DNA of 64,000 nt from Blattabacterium cuenoti STAT (GCF_003573915.1 NZ_AP014608.1:360001-424000), one strand, 5' to 3'. Counted from the first letter of the stretch, positions 47,644-58,550 are shown. Numbers and translations: made by a program. The notes: generated from the sequence alone by a model not told the origin.

Positions 47644-48266
47644 TCTTTTTTTTGAATCATTAAATATGAATTTTTATTTCCTGGAACTGAACCTTTTAAG
47701 ATTATAATATTATAATTTATGTCTATTTTTAATATTTTTAAATTTTTAATAGTTACATTTTTTTTTCCCATTCTTCCAGCCATTTTCTTTCCTTTAAAAA
47801 CACGTGATGGATCAGATCCAGCTCCTATTGATCCTGGAGCTCTTAAACGATTGTGTTGTCCATGAGTTTTTTCTCCAACTCCTGAAAAATTGTGTCTTTT
47901 AACTACTCCTTGAAAACCTTTTCCTTTAGAAACTCCTTTTACATTAACTAATTCTCCTTCTTTGAAAAGATCTATTTTTATTAAACTTCCTAAAAGAAAA
48001 TTAGATATTTTATTTATTTTAAATTCTAACAATTTTTTTTTGGGAGATAATCCTGCTTTTTTAAAATGATTAAATAAAGATTTGTTAGTTTTTTTAATTT
48101 TTAGATCATCTACTCCTAATTGAATAGAAGAATAACCATCATTTTCTACTGTTTTTATCTGAACAATATAACAAGAACCTACTTGAATAATTGTACATGG
48201 AACATGTTCTCCACTTACTAAAAATATTCTAGTCATTCCTATGTTTTTTCCTATTAATCCATTCAT
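47640..48266 (-). CDS. rplC: Ribosomal protein L3
   Basis: L3 organises the large subunit near the peptidyl transferase centre. The 208-residue protein starts [15 protein letters not shown]. It contains the extended loop [19 protein letters not shown], then [20 protein letters not shown] and [15 protein letters not shown]. It lies 4 bases after rpsJ and is translationally coupled to rplD. Confidence 0.97.
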   Translation of the reverse strand: MNGLIGKNIGMTRIFLVSGEHVPCTIIQVGSCYIVQIKTVENDGYSSIQLGVDDLKIKKTNKSLFNHFKKAGLSPKKKLLEFKINKISNFLLGSLIKIDLFKEGELVNVKGVSKGKGFQGVVKRHNFSGVGEKTHGQHNRLRAPGSIGAGSDPSRVFKGKKMAGRMGKKNVTIKNLKILKIDINYNIIILKGSVPGNKNSYLMIQKKE

Positions 48267-48270
48267 ATCC

Positions 48271-48576
48271 TTATACTTTTATTTCTGCTTCTACTCCACT
48301 TGGCAATTCCAATTTCATTAAAGCATCTACTGTTTTAGATGAAGCATTATGAATTTGTAAAAGTCTTTTATGAGTAGGAAGAAAGAATTGTTCTCTTGAT
48401 TTTTTATTTACATGAGGAGAACGTAATACCGTAAATACTTTTTTTTCAGTAGGTAAAGGAACGGGTCCGTTCAATACAACTCCTGTAGGAAGGACAGAAT
48501 TTACAATTCTTTCGGCTGATTTGTCTAATAAATTATAATCATAAGATTTTAATTTAATTTTTATATCATGACCCAT
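48271..48576 (-). CDS. rpsJ: Ribosomal protein S10
   Basis: S10 also acts as NusE in antitermination. The 101-residue protein has [20 protein letters not shown], the [20 protein letters not shown] signature and the ending [12 protein letters not shown]. It follows fusA by 18 bases, joining the str and S10 clusters without a break. Confidence 0.97.
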   Translation of the reverse strand: MGHDIKIKLKSYDYNLLDKSAERIVNSVLPTGVVLNGPVPLPTEKKVFTVLRSPHVNKKSREQFFLPTHKRLLQIHNASSKTVDALMKLELPSGVEAEIKV

Positions 48577-48594
48577 GGTATATCAATTTTGCTA

Positions 48595-50709
48595 CTATTT
48601 ATTTTTTCGGTTTTTATTTTCTATAATTACATTTTCCATTACAGTTTCAGGAACTGAATCATAATGAGAAAATTCCATAACAGAAGTCCCTCTACCAGAA
48701 GTAAGTGTTCGTAATATAGTAACATATCCAAACATTTCTGATAATGGAACTAAAGATTGAATTACTTTTATATTGTTTTTACTATTCATATTTTGTATGA
48801 TCCCTCTTCTACGATTTAAATCTCCTATTATATCTCCCATATTCTCTTCTGGAATTAAAACTTCTAATTTCATAATCGGTTCTAATAAAACAGGTTTAGC
48901 TTTTTTTGCTGCTTCTCTAAAACCTAATTTTCCTGCTAATTCAAAAGATAGTTGATCAGAATCAACAGAATGATAAGATCCATCTAAAACAGTAACTTTA
49001 GCATTATCTATTTCATATCCAGATAAAGGCCCATTTTTCATCATTTCTTTAAATCCTTTTTCTATAGATGGAATATATTCTTTCGGAATATTTCCTCCTT
49101 TTATTTTATTAATAAAAATTAAACCAGATTCACCTATATTTCCGGGTTCTAATCTAAATAATATATCCGCATATTTTCCTCTTCCTCCTGTTTGTTTTTT
49201 ATAAATTTCTCTATGTTCTACTAAATTTGTCAAAGCTTCTTTATATTCTACTTGAGGTTTTCCTTGGTTTACTTCAACTTTAAATTCCCGTTTCATTCTA
49301 TCTACAATAATTTCCAGATGAAGTTCACCCATACCGGAAATGATAGTTTGACCTGTATAATTATCTGTTCTTACTTGAAAAGTAGGATCTTCTTCCATCA
49401 ATTTTGATAAAGCAAAACTCATTTTATCTATATCCGATTTATATTTAGGCTCAATTGCCAATCCAATTACTGGTTCAGGAAATAAAATTTTTTCTAACAA
49501 AATTGGATATTTTTCATCACATAAAGTATCACCTGTTTTAATATCTTTAAACCCTACCACTGCTGCTATGTCCCCAGCTCTAACTTTATCCACTGGATTT
49601 TGTTTATTTGCATGCATTTGGTATATTCTAGAAATTCGTTCTTTATTTCCTGATCTAGCATTAAAACTATAAGAACCTGATTCTATTTTTCCAGAATAAA
49701 CTCTAAAAAAAGCTAATCTTCCAACAAAAGGATCACTTGCAATTTTAAAAGCTAAAGCAGAAAAAGGCTCATCTTCAGTAGGTTTTCTTTTTTCTTTTTT
49801 ATTATTAACAGGATTAACCCCTACTATATCTTTTACTTCAAGAGGAGAAGGTAAGTATCTACATATGGCATCCAATATAGATTGAACTCCTTTATTTTTG
49901 AATGAAGATCCACATAGAATAGGAATTACATTCATTTTCATAGTATTTTCTCGTAAAGAAAAAATAATATCTTCTTTTGATATAGAAGAATAATTTTCAT
50001 TTCCATATAAAAATTTCTCCATAATGATATCATCATGTTCAGATAATGTTTCAAGAAGCTTATTTTGATAATCAAAAACTATATTTTTCATATCTTCCGG
50101 AATAGGATTTTTATAATATGTCATTCCATAATTATTTTCATCCCATATAATGGACTTATTTTCAATTAAATCTACAACTCCTTTAAAATCATCTCCAATC
50201 CTAATAGGAATTTGGATAGGAATTGATTTTGCTCCTAAAATTTTACGTATCTGATGGCAAACATTAAAAAAATCAGCACCTTGACGGTCCATTTTATTTA
50301 CAAAAGCTATTCTAGGAATTCCATATTTATCTGCTTGTCTCCATACAGTTTCAGATTGTGGTTCTACCCCATCTACTGCACTAAACAAAACAACCATTCC
50401 ATCTAAAACTCTCATAGATCTTTCTACTTCTACAGTAAAATCTACATGACCTGGGGTATCTATAATATTAATTTGATATTTTTTTTTATTATACATCCAT
50501 TCACAACATGTAGCTGCAGAAGTAATCGTTATTCCACGTTCTTGTTCTTGTTTCATCCAATCCATAGTAGCGGCTCCATCATGGACCTCCCCTATTTTGT
50601 GATTAATACCTGTATAAAATAAAATTCTTTCTGTAGTAGTAGTTTTTCCCGCATCAATATGTGCTGCAATCCCTATGTTTCTTGTATATTTTAAATCTTT
50701 TTTTGCCAT
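48595..50709 (-). CDS. fusA: Elongation factor G
   Basis: EF-G drives translocation with GTP. The 704-residue protein has all GTPase motifs: [15 protein letters not shown] near the N-terminus, [10 protein letters not shown] (switch), DTPGHVDF and [10 protein letters not shown]. Domain IV has [14 protein letters not shown], and the C-terminal domain includes [20 protein letters not shown]. Tu is not encoded beside it in this window. It lies between rpsG and rpsJ. Confidence 0.97.
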   Translation of the reverse strand: MAKKDLKYTRNIGIAAHIDAGKTTTTERILFYTGINHKIGEVHDGAATMDWMKQEQERGITITSAATCCEWMYNKKKYQINIIDTPGHVDFTVEVERSMRVLDGMVVLFSAVDGVEPQSETVWRQADKYGIPRIAFVNKMDRQGADFFNVCHQIRKILGAKSIPIQIPIRIGDDFKGVVDLIENKSIIWDENNYGMTYYKNPIPEDMKNIVFDYQNKLLETLSEHDDIIMEKFLYGNENYSSISKEDIIFSLRENTMKMNVIPILCGSSFKNKGVQSILDAICRYLPSPLEVKDIVGVNPVNNKKEKRKPTEDEPFSALAFKIASDPFVGRLAFFRVYSGKIESGSYSFNARSGNKERISRIYQMHANKQNPVDKVRAGDIAAVVGFKDIKTGDTLCDEKYPILLEKILFPEPVIGLAIEPKYKSDIDKMSFALSKLMEEDPTFQVRTDNYTGQTIISGMGELHLEIIVDRMKREFKVEVNQGKPQVEYKEALTNLVEHREIYKKQTGGRGKYADILFRLEPGNIGESGLIFINKIKGGNIPKEYIPSIEKGFKEMMKNGPLSGYEIDNAKVTVLDGSYHSVDSDQLSFELAGKLGFREAAKKAKPVLLEPIMKLEVLIPEENMGDIIGDLNRRRGIIQNMNSKNNIKVIQSLVPLSEMFGYVTILRTLTSGRGTSVMEFSHYDSVPETVMENVIIENKNRKNK

Positions 50710-50715
50710 ACATAA

Positions 50716-51192
50716 CTAAAATCTAAAATGTGAAAAAGCTTTATTTGCTTCTGCCATTTTGTGAATATTTTCTTTCTTTTTTACAGCTTCACCTTGTTCT
50801 TGAAAAGCATCCCATATTTCATGGGCTAATTTGTTAGCCATTGTTTTTTCATTTCTAATAGATGCACAAGAGATTAACAGCTTCATTGCTTTTGTAATTT
50901 TATTATTGGGAGAAATAGGAATAGGAACTTGAATATTAGATCCTCCTATACGACGATTTTTTACTTCTACATGAGGCATGATATTTTTTAATCCTTCTTT
51001 CCATATTTCCAATGCAGATTTATCTTCTTTTTCTTTAATTATCTCTATTTTTTTCATGGCATTATAAAATATGTTATAAGCTATATTTTTTTTACCATTT
51101 TTCATTAGATGATTCACAAAACGTGTAACTAAAGGATCATGAAATTTAGGATCGGGAAAATATGTTTTCTCTTTTTTTTTAATTTTTCTCAT
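50716..51192 (-). CDS. rpsG: Ribosomal protein S7
   Basis: S7 nucleates assembly of the small-subunit head. The 158-residue protein has DPLVTRFVNHLMKNGKKNIA, VEVKNRRIGGSNIQVPI and the C-terminal HKMAEANKAFSHFRF. It lies 7 bases after rpsL and 6 before fusA. Confidence 0.97.
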   Translation of the reverse strand: MRKIKKKEKTYFPDPKFHDPLVTRFVNHLMKNGKKNIAYNIFYNAMKKIEIIKEKEDKSALEIWKEGLKNIMPHVEVKNRRIGGSNIQVPIPISPNNKITKAMKLLISCASIRNEKTMANKLAHEIWDAFQEQGEAVKKKENIHKMAEANKAFSHFRF

Positions 51193-51199
51193 TAATAGT

Positions 51200-51577
51200 T
51201 TAATCTTTTTTAGCTATTTTAGCGCCATATTTGCTTCTACTTTTTTTTCTTCCATTAACTCCAGCTGTATCTCTAGCTCCCCGTACTATTTTATATTTCA
51301 CACCTGGTAAATCCTTAACTCTTCCTCCTTTAACTAATACGATGGAATGTTCTTGAAGATTATGTCCTTCTCCTGTAATATAGCTAATTACTTCTCTTCC
51401 ATTTGTAAAACGCACACGAGCTACTTTCCGCATAGCAGAGTTTGGTTTTTTAGGTGTAGTAGTATAAACTCTAGTACAAACTCCTCTTTTTTGAGGACAA
51501 AGATCTAAAGCTACAGATTTCCGTTTTTTAGAAACGGAAACCCTTCCTTTTCTAATTAACTGCTGTATAGTAGGCAT
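51200..51577 (-). CDS. rpsL: Ribosomal protein S12
   Basis: S12 sits at the decoding centre. The 125-residue protein has [37 protein letters not shown] and [20 protein letters not shown], with the lysines linked to streptomycin sensitivity in the wild-type state. It heads the str cluster; the 81 bases to map (51578-51658) are A+T-rich and may hold a promoter. Confidence 0.97.
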   Translation of the reverse strand: MPTIQQLIRKGRVSVSKKRKSVALDLCPQKRGVCTRVYTTTPKKPNSAMRKVARVRFTNGREVISYITGEGHNLQEHSIVLVKGGRVKDLPGVKYKIVRGARDTAGVNGRKKSRSKYGAKIAKKD

Positions 51578-51658
51578 ATCCTATATTTAAAAAAATGCAA
51601 ATTATGTTATTTAATAATAAATTACAAAAACTAAAATCAAAAATATTTCTTATATATA

Positions 51659-52474
51659 TCAATAAATTTTTTGATTTTGAAAACTATCTTCTTCTAATGT
51701 ATTTATATTGAGTTCTTTATAAATATAACGAAAAGTCGATAATAAACAAGGGGCTCCATCTACAATCGCTACATTATGTTCATAATGGGCTGAATTTTTA
51801 TTATCTAAAGTAGTAATTGTCCATCCATCTTTGTGAAAAAGGATTTCAGATGAACCAATATTTACCATTGGTTCTATGGATAGAACTAATCCTTCTTTTA
51901 ATTTAAATCCTTTTCCTTTTTTTCCAAAATTAGGAATTTTTGGGTCTTCATGCATATTTTTTCCTAACCCATGACCTACAAGATCTTTTACTACATTATA
52001 TCCCTTTTTTTCAATATAAGACTGGATTGAATAACCTATGTCCCCAATACTATTACCCAATTTACAATTGGACATTCCAATATAAAGAGATTTTTTAGAA
52101 CAATCTAAAAATTTTTTTATATTATGAGAAACTTTTCCTATCTCAAAAGTATAAGCATGTTCTCCATAAAATCCATTCATATAAACTCCACAATCTATAG
52201 ATAATATATCTCCTTCACATAAAGGATCCCGATTGGGGATGCCATGTACTACTTGATTATTCGGAGAAACACACAAAGTATTTGGAAAATCATATAATCC
52301 TAAAAAAGCCGGTTTTCCACCATGATCAAAAATAAAATTTTTTGCAAGTTTATCTAAATAAAGAGTATGAACTCCTGGTTTTATTTCTTTAGTTAACATA
52401 CCTAATGTTTTAGAGGCTAAAACAGCGCTTTTTTTAATTAAAATTATTTCTTCAATAGTTTTTAATTGTATCAA
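51659..52474 (-). CDS. map: Methionine aminopeptidase type I, with an Asp-to-Glu change at a metal ligand
   Basis: MetAP removes the N-terminal methionine of new proteins. The 271-residue protein has His77 (VVHGIPN), ligand Asp94 (SIDCG), His168 (GHGLG), Glu201 (SIEPM) and Glu232 (YEHNV). The second ligand aspartate of the usual GxxGDxAxTF pattern is glutamate here (Glu105 in GFYGEHAYTF). The substitution is conservative but at a normally invariant position. The gene lies between gpmI (7-base gap) and rpsL rather than in the spc cluster. Confidence 0.95.
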   Translation of the reverse strand: MIQLKTIEEIILIKKSAVLASKTLGMLTKEIKPGVHTLYLDKLAKNFIFDHGGKPAFLGLYDFPNTLCVSPNNQVVHGIPNRDPLCEGDILSIDCGVYMNGFYGEHAYTFEIGKVSHNIKKFLDCSKKSLYIGMSNCKLGNSIGDIGYSIQSYIEKKGYNVVKDLVGHGLGKNMHEDPKIPNFGKKGKGFKLKEGLVLSIEPMVNIGSSEILFHKDGWTITTLDNKNSAHYEHNVAIVDGAPCLLSTFRYIYKELNINTLEEDSFQNQKIY

Positions 52475-52481
52475 AATAAAA

Positions 52482-54032
52482 TTATTTTTTGTAATTTTTT
52501 ATAATCATAGGAGTTCCATCCATAATTTTAGGAATAGGAAGTTCCATTAGTTGTAAAATCGTAGGAGCTACATCCGATAAATTTCCTTGTTTTTTTAGAA
52601 TAAGGTCGTGTTTTTTTATATTTCGATCTAAAAGAATAAAAGGAACTAAAGCTCTAGTATGAGCTGTATGAGGTGTTCCATCTGAATTTATCATATAATC
52701 TGCATTTCCATGATCTCCTACTATAACAACTTTATATAAATTTTTTATAGCTTCTTCAGAACATTCTTTTACACATTTATCAACAAATTCACATGCTTTT
52801 ATTGTTTCTTTCATTTTACCAGTATGTCCTACCATATCCGGATTTGCAAAATTTAGACAAATAAAATCTGACTGTTTTCTTTTTAATTCAGGAATAATCT
52901 TTTTTACGATATTTTCTGCACTCATTTCAGGTTTTAAATCATAAGTAGAAACTTCAGGAGATTCACATAAAATTCTTATTTCTTTATGAAAAGGAGTTTC
53001 TCTTCCTCCTGAGAAAAAAAAAGTAACATGTGGATATTTTTCTGTTTCAGCTATACGTATTTGTTGTTTTCCTTCTTTTTCTAAAACTTCTCCTAAAGTA
53101 TTTGATAAACATTCTTTTTCAAAAAGAACATGAATTCCTTTATATTTAGGATTAAAACAAGTCATAGTTATATAATAAGATAAATTTAATTTTTTCATTT
53201 TCGGAAAAAAAGTATTATTTCCCGTCAAAAGTTCTGTAATTTGTCTAGAACGATCGGGGCGAAAATTAAAACAAAAAACAACATCTCCATTTTTTATTTT
53301 TGAAACAGGAATTTCTTTTTCATCAACAATAATTAAAGGCAATAAAAATTCATCTGTAATGCCATTATTATAAAATTCATTTATAGATGAAATAATATTT
53401 TTAGTATAAATTCCTTTTGAATGAACCATTGCATCATACGATTTTTTAGTTCTTTCCCACTTATAATTACGATCCATTGAATAATATCTTCCGATAACAG
53501 AAGATAATTTTCCAACATATTTCTCAGTAACCTCCAAAAGTTTTTTTATATAAAAAATACTCTTTTTTGGAGAAGAATCTCTTCCATCTGTAAATACATG
53601 TATAAAAACATTCTTTATATTTTTTTTATGAGCTATTTTAAGCAAATAAAAAAGATGATTCATATGTGAATGAACTCCTCCATCAGATAATAATCCAATA
53701 AAATGAATTCTCTTTTGAGAAAAAGAAATTTCATCAAAAAAAATAGATATTTTTTTAAAAAAAAAATTGTTTTTTATTGAAACATTAATTGTTTCTAAAC
53801 TTTGAACAAGTTTTCTTCCAGCTCCTAAATTTATATGTCCTACTTCTGAATTTCCTACTTGTTTTTTAGGCAATCCAACATGACTTCCTGATGCTTTTAG
53901 TTTACTGTAAGGAAATTTTTTGGAACAATAATCAATAAATGGAGTAAAAGCTTGTTCTATAGCAGAAGAATAATAATTTTTGTATAAAGAAACTCCCCAA
54001 CCATCTAAAATAATTAATATTAATTTCTTCAT
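52482..54032 (-). CDS. gpmI: 2,3-Bisphosphoglycerate-independent phosphoglycerate mutase
   Basis: This cofactor-independent Mn enzyme interconverts 3- and 2-phosphoglycerate. The alkaline-phosphatase fold is evident from ILIILDGWG with Asp10, and from KKQVGNSEVGHINLGAGR with the phosphoserine Ser62. FTDGRDSSPKKS, GRYYSMDRNYKWERT, FNFRPDRSRQ and the metal motifs VGDHGNADYM and HTAHTRALVPFI follow. Length 516 is normal. With pgk and eno it completes the lower glycolytic steps in this window. It follows tsf by 12 bases. Confidence 0.97.
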   Translation of the reverse strand: MKKLILIILDGWGVSLYKNYYSSAIEQAFTPFIDYCSKKFPYSKLKASGSHVGLPKKQVGNSEVGHINLGAGRKLVQSLETINVSIKNNFFFKKISIFFDEISFSQKRIHFIGLLSDGGVHSHMNHLFYLLKIAHKKNIKNVFIHVFTDGRDSSPKKSIFYIKKLLEVTEKYVGKLSSVIGRYYSMDRNYKWERTKKSYDAMVHSKGIYTKNIISSINEFYNNGITDEFLLPLIIVDEKEIPVSKIKNGDVVFCFNFRPDRSRQITELLTGNNTFFPKMKKLNLSYYITMTCFNPKYKGIHVLFEKECLSNTLGEVLEKEGKQQIRIAETEKYPHVTFFFSGGRETPFHKEIRILCESPEVSTYDLKPEMSAENIVKKIIPELKRKQSDFICLNFANPDMVGHTGKMKETIKACEFVDKCVKECSEEAIKNLYKVVIVGDHGNADYMINSDGTPHTAHTRALVPFILLDRNIKKHDLILKKQGNLSDVAPTILQLMELPIPKIMDGTPMIIKNYKK

Positions 54033-54044
54033 TCAATTTTTTTA

Positions 54045-54860
54045 TTAAAAACTTATTCTTTTAAAAAGATTTATTTTTAAATTTTTATCATATTTATTTA
54101 AATATTCTTGAACAGTTATTTTATTTTCTTTTATAAATTTTTGATTAAGAAGAGTATTTTCTAATATAAATTTTTGAATTTTTCCTTGAATTATATTTTT
54201 TTTTACAAAATCAGATTTATTTTCTTTCTGGACCTGATTTTCAATAATTTCAATTTCTTCATTTATTAATGAAGTAGGGATGTCTTTTTTATAAATAGCT
54301 ATAGGATCCATAGCAGTTATATGCATTGCTATATCCTTAGCTATAAGGGTATTTACTTTTTTAGAAAAACCGACTAATGTTGCTATTTTATTAGTGTTAT
54401 GAGTATAATTTATTACAAATGGAGAAACTATTTTCTCGAAAATTTTTAATTCTAATTTTTCTCCTACTACTCCCATGTAGTTTACAATCATTTCCTGAAT
54501 ATTTCCATATTCATCATATGAACTAGATAAAAAATCAATTTTATTACTAAATAATAATGATTGTTTTGAAAGAATAGACAAAAAATTCAAAAATTTAGAA
54601 TTTTTAGACAAAAAATCAGTTTCACAACTAATTCCTATAATTGTTCCACAAGAATAATTAAAATTTACAGAAGCAATAAGAGCACCATCTTTCATTTTAG
54701 ATGAAGAACGATTTATTGCTATTTTTTCTCCTTTTTTTCGTAAAAAAAGAATAGCTTTATCTATATTTCCATTTGATTGAATCAAAGCTTTTTTACAATC
54801 CATAATTCCAATTCCTGTTATTGTTCTAAGTTTAGAAATTTCTTTTATAGAAATTTTCAT
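54045..54860 (-). CDS. tsf: Elongation factor Ts
   Basis: EF-Ts recharges EF-Tu with GTP. The N-terminal domain ISKLRTITGIGIMDCKKALI and the core motif ISCETDFLSKN (the TDFV-type contact with EF-Tu) are present. IAKDIAMHITAMDPIAI is in the C-terminal core. At 271 residues it is of the medium-length class. It follows rpsB by 5 bases, the universal order. Confidence 0.96.
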   Translation of the reverse strand: MKISIKEISKLRTITGIGIMDCKKALIQSNGNIDKAILFLRKKGEKIAINRSSSKMKDGALIASVNFNYSCGTIIGISCETDFLSKNSKFLNFLSILSKQSLLFSNKIDFLSSSYDEYGNIQEMIVNYMGVVGEKLELKIFEKIVSPFVINYTHNTNKIATLVGFSKKVNTLIAKDIAMHITAMDPIAIYKKDIPTSLINEEIEIIENQVQKENKSDFVKKNIIQGKIQKFILENTLLNQKFIKENKITVQEYLNKYDKNLKINLFKRISF

Positions 54861-54865
54861 AATTT

Positions 54866-55579
54866 TTATTTTATTTTTTTATTTTCACGTTCATTTTTAT
54901 TAATGGAAATTCCATATTGAATTGCTTTTGATACAAATTTCAAAATAATATCTATAGATTTAGAAGAATCATCATTAGAAGGAATAGGATATTGAATATC
55001 ATGAGGGTTTGTATTTGTATCTACCATAGCAAAAATGGGAATTTTAAGTCTTTTTGCCTCAGTTAAAGCTATTTTTTCTTTATTTGGATCTACTAAAAAA
55101 ATCCCACCTGGTATGTGATTCATATTCGAAATACTTCCTAAATTTTTATATAATTTAGTATACAAACGATCAATTAATAATCTTTCTTTTTTAGATAAAG
55201 TATCGAAAACTCCATTTTTTTTCATTTTTTCTATATTGTTCATTTTTTTTACAGACTTACGAATTGTTGTAAAATTAGTAAGTAACCCCCCTAACCATCT
55301 TTCTGTTATACAAGGCATATTGATACTTTTTGCGTAAAAAGAAATTTTTTCTCTAGCTTGCGCTTTTGTTCCTACTAATAATATTTTTTTTCCATTTTTT
55401 GCTATTTTTTTTAATTCATGACAAGCTTCTTCTAATTTTGAAATTGTTTTTGATAAATCTATAATGTGAATTCCTCCTTTTTTCATAAAAATAAAAGGAC
55501 GCATATTAGGATTCCATTTTCGTGAAAAATGTCCAAAATGAACTCCAGCTTGGAGTAAATCTTTAGTATTGATTTCCAT
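54866..55579 (-). CDS. rpsB: Ribosomal protein S2
   Basis: S2 joins the small subunit late in assembly. The 237-residue protein has LLQAGVHFGHFSRKWNPNMR, RWLGGLLTNFTTIR, PGGIFLVDPNKEKIAL and DTNTNPHDIQYPIPSNDDSS. It lies between rpsI and tsf. Confidence 0.97.
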   Translation of the reverse strand: MEINTKDLLQAGVHFGHFSRKWNPNMRPFIFMKKGGIHIIDLSKTISKLEEACHELKKIAKNGKKILLVGTKAQAREKISFYAKSINMPCITERWLGGLLTNFTTIRKSVKKMNNIEKMKKNGVFDTLSKKERLLIDRLYTKLYKNLGSISNMNHIPGGIFLVDPNKEKIALTEAKRLKIPIFAMVDTNTNPHDIQYPIPSNDDSSKSIDIILKFVSKAIQYGISINKNERENKKIK

Positions 55580-55591
55580 ACTAATTTAATT

Positions 55592-55972
55592 TTAACGTTT
55601 TGAAAACTGATATTTTTTTCTTGCTTTTTTCTGTCCAAATTTTTTTCTTTCTACTTCTCTAGAATCACGAGTCAGTAATCCTTCGGATTTTAGTTTTTTT
55701 CTATTTTTTATATCAAATACACAAAGTGCACGAGATATAGCAAGACGGATTGCTTCCGATTGACCGTTGAATCCTCCTCCAGATACTTTCACATTAATAT
55801 CAAATTCTTCAATTTTTTTGTTCACTATTTCAATAGGATATAAAATTTTTGGATGAAGATATTTTGGAAAATATTGTTCCAATTTTTTAGAATTAATAAT
55901 TATTAATCCGTTTCCTATTTTTAAATAAATACGTGCAAGAGATCTTTTTCTTCTTCCTATAGTATGTATCAT
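55592..55972 (-). CDS. rpsI: Ribosomal protein S9
   Basis: The C-terminal tail of S9 touches P-site tRNA. The 126-residue protein has TIGRRKRSLARIYL, VKVSGGGFNGQSEAIRLAIS and RALCVFD, then DSREVERKKFGQKKARKKYQ and the terminal SKR. It lies 5 bases after rplM and 12 before rpsB. Confidence 0.97.
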   Translation of the reverse strand: MIHTIGRRKRSLARIYLKIGNGLIIINSKKLEQYFPKYLHPKILYPIEIVNKKIEEFDINVKVSGGGFNGQSEAIRLAISRALCVFDIKNRKKLKSEGLLTRDSREVERKKFGQKKARKKYQFSKR

Positions 55973-55977
55973 AATTT

Positions 55978-56421
55978 TTATAATTTCAATAAAATAGGTT
56001 TTTGAGCTTCATGATTATGTTCTGTTTTTGGATATACATGTAAATTTTTAAAAATTAATCGTCCTAAACGATTTTTAGGTAACATACCTTTCACTGATTT
56101 ATATATTATATTCCTTGAATCTTTATTTAATAAATTTTGAATAGAAATCGCTTTTTGACCACCTGGATAACCAGTATAATAAATATATTTTTTATTATTC
56201 CATTTTTTTCCAGTAAGTTTAATTTTATTAGAATTGATAACTATAACATGATCTCCACAATTTATATTAGGAGAAAAAAAAGGTTTATGTTTACCCATTA
56301 TAATACAAGCAATTTTAGTAGATAATCTTCCCAAAATTTGATTTTTTGCATCTATTATTATCCAAGATTTTAAACAAGAACTTTTTTTTGCTGAAATTGT
56401 TTTAAAACTCAAAAAATCCAT
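55978..56421 (-). CDS. rplM: Ribosomal protein L13
   Basis: L13 acts early in large-subunit assembly. The 147-residue protein has WIIIDAKNQILGRLSTKIAC, NCGDHVIVINSNKIKLTGKK, YTGYPGGQKAISI and KGMLPKNRLGRLIFKNLHVY. It is the first gene of the 24-kb minus-strand block and is divergent from dnaK. Confidence 0.97.
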   Translation of the reverse strand: MDFLSFKTISAKKSSCLKSWIIIDAKNQILGRLSTKIACIIMGKHKPFFSPNINCGDHVIVINSNKIKLTGKKWNNKKYIYYTGYPGGQKAISIQNLLNKDSRNIIYKSVKGMLPKNRLGRLIFKNLHVYPKTEHNHEAQKPILLKL

Positions 56422-56468
56422 ATTTATTTTGATTTTATCGACATCAATATAAGAAATTTTAACGAATG

Positions 56469-56516
56469 ACTTTTTGTCATAAAAAGTTTTTATAAAAAAA
56501 GTTTTTTATTGTCATA
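56469..56516. promoter_or_regulatory. Dyad and repeated TTGTCATA in the rplM/dnaK divergent region
   Basis: ACTTTTT (56469-56475) and AAAAAGT (56481-56487) are reverse complements around a GTCAT loop. The octamer TTGTCATA occurs at 56474-56481 and again at 56509-56516, 35 bases apart. The 200-base gap between rplM and dnaK (56422-56621) must hold both promoters; these elements could be regulator sites or repeated promoter parts. The low complexity of the region limits confidence. Confidence 0.3.
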
Positions 56517-56621
56517 TTTTTTCTTTCCTTTATTTATATAGCGTTTCATTTCATTATGGCATAATGATTGGAGTGCTATTGGATGAAATTAACATATGAA
56601 AAAACGTAATAAAATAATAAA

Positions 56622-58529
56622 ATGAGTAAAATTATAGGCATAGATTTAGGAACAACAAATTCTTGTGTCGCAGTTATGGAAATTAATGATCCCATTGTAA
56701 TTCCAAATTCAGAAGGAAAAAGAACAACTCCATCTATAGTAGCCTTTGTAGAAGGGGGAGAAAGAAAAATAGGAGATCCTGCAAAAAGACAAGCAGTAAC
56801 CAATCCACAAAAAACTATTTTTTCCATCAAAAGATTTATGGGAAGAATGTATTCAGAAGTTACTGAAGAATTAAAACATATTCCTTATAAAGTTATAAAA
56901 GGAGGAAATAATACACCACGTGTAGATATAGAAAAAAGATTATATGCTCCTCAGGAAATATCTGCAATGATTTTACAAAAAATGAAAAAAACAGCTGAAG
57001 ATTATTTAGGAGAAGAAGTTAATAGAGCCGTAATTACGGTTCCTGCTTATTTCAATGATGCACAAAGACAAGCAACTAAAGAAGCTGGAGAAATAGCAGG
57101 ATTAAAAGTAGAAAGAATTATAAATGAACCGACTGCAGCTGCTTTAGCTTATGGATTAGATAAAAGTAATCAAAATAAGAAAATTGTTGTATATGATTTA
57201 GGAGGAGGAACATTTGATGTTTCTATTTTAGAATTAGGTGATGGAGTTTTTGAAGTTTTATCTACTAACGGAGATACTCACTTAGGAGGGGATGATTTTG
57301 ATCAAGTTATTATTAATTATCTGGCAAATGAATTTAAATCTAAAGAAGGATTAGATCTTAGAAAAGACCCTATGGCTTTACAACGTTTAAAAGAAGCTTC
57401 TGAAAAAGCAAAAATAGAATTATCTTCTTCAAATCAAACAGAAATTAATCTTCCTTATATCACAGCAACAGAATCAGGACCTAAACATTTAGTTTTAACT
57501 TTAATTCGTTCAAAATTTGAACAATTATCAGAAAAACTAATACAACGTTCTATTAACCCTTGTTCTAATGCATTAAAAAACGCAAATTTAACAACTCAAG
57601 ATATAGATGAAGTCATTTTAGTTGGAGGATCTACACGTGTACCAAAAGTACAAGAAGAAGTAAAAAAATTTTTTGGAAAAAAATTAACTAAAGGAGTTAA
57701 TCCAGATGAAGTTGTAGCTATCGGAGCTGCTATCCAAGGAGGAGTATTAACCGGAGAAGTTCAAAATGTATTATTATTAGATGTAACACCTTTATCTTTA
57801 GGAATTGAAACTTTAGGAGGGGTATTTACGAAACTTATTGAATCTAACACAACAATTCCTACTAAAAAATCAGAAATTTTTTCTACAGCATCAGATAATC
57901 AATCAGCAGTAACTATACGAGTAGGACAAGGAGAAAGATCAATGTTCAATGACAATAAAGAAATAGGAAGGTTTGATTTAGTTGATATTCCTCCAGCACC
58001 TAGAGGAATTCCTCAAATTGAAGTTACTTTTGATATAGATGCAAATGGAATACTTAATGTTTCTGCAAAAGATAAAGGAACAGGAAAAGAACAATCTATT
58101 CGGATTGAAACTTCCTCAGGATTAAATCAAGAAGAGATAGAAAAAATGAAAAAAGAAGCAAAAGAAAATGCTAAAAAAGATGAAAAAATTAAAAAAGAAA
58201 TAGAAAAATTAAATTCTGTAGATAATCAGATTTTTCAATCTGAAAAACAATTAAAAGATTATGGAAATAAATTATCTGAAACTAATAAAAAAAACATAGA
58301 AGATTCTTTAGAAAAACTAAAACAAGCTCATTCTAAAAAAGATTTTGTTTCTATTGAAAATTATATGAAAAAATTAAACGAAGCTTGGACTAACGCTTCT
58401 CAAGAAATTTATAACATCAAAAAAACGAATAAAAACAATCATCAATCAAATAAAAAAGAAGATGAAAAAAAAAGGAATGGTAAAGGAAATGAAAATATAC
58501 AAGATGTAGATTATGAAGAAGTAAAATAA
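56622..58529 (+). CDS. dnaK: Hsp70 chaperone DnaK
   Basis: DnaK binds and refolds proteins with ATP. The 635-residue protein has [17 protein letters not shown] at the start, the phosphate-binding [18 protein letters not shown] and the adenosine motif [15 protein letters not shown]. The linker [19 protein letters not shown] joins the substrate-binding beta domain, and a helical lid follows. The C-terminus ends QDVDYEEVK, the usual EEVD-like tail. dnaJ and grpE are not adjacent. It ends 21 bases before the convergent psd. Confidence 0.97.
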   Translation: MSKIIGIDLGTTNSCVAVMEINDPIVIPNSEGKRTTPSIVAFVEGGERKIGDPAKRQAVTNPQKTIFSIKRFMGRMYSEVTEELKHIPYKVIKGGNNTPRVDIEKRLYAPQEISAMILQKMKKTAEDYLGEEVNRAVITVPAYFNDAQRQATKEAGEIAGLKVERIINEPTAAALAYGLDKSNQNKKIVVYDLGGGTFDVSILELGDGVFEVLSTNGDTHLGGDDFDQVIINYLANEFKSKEGLDLRKDPMALQRLKEASEKAKIELSSSNQTEINLPYITATESGPKHLVLTLIRSKFEQLSEKLIQRSINPCSNALKNANLTTQDIDEVILVGGSTRVPKVQEEVKKFFGKKLTKGVNPDEVVAIGAAIQGGVLTGEVQNVLLLDVTPLSLGIETLGGVFTKLIESNTTIPTKKSEIFSTASDNQSAVTIRVGQGERSMFNDNKEIGRFDLVDIPPAPRGIPQIEVTFDIDANGILNVSAKDKGTGKEQSIRIETSSGLNQEEIEKMKKEAKENAKKDEKIKKEIEKLNSVDNQIFQSEKQLKDYGNKLSETNKKNIEDSLEKLKQAHSKKDFVSIENYMKKLNEAWTNASQEIYNIKKTNKNNHQSNKKEDEKKRNGKGNENIQDVDYEEVK

Positions 58530-58550
58530 AATCGATAAAGGGAGTTTATA

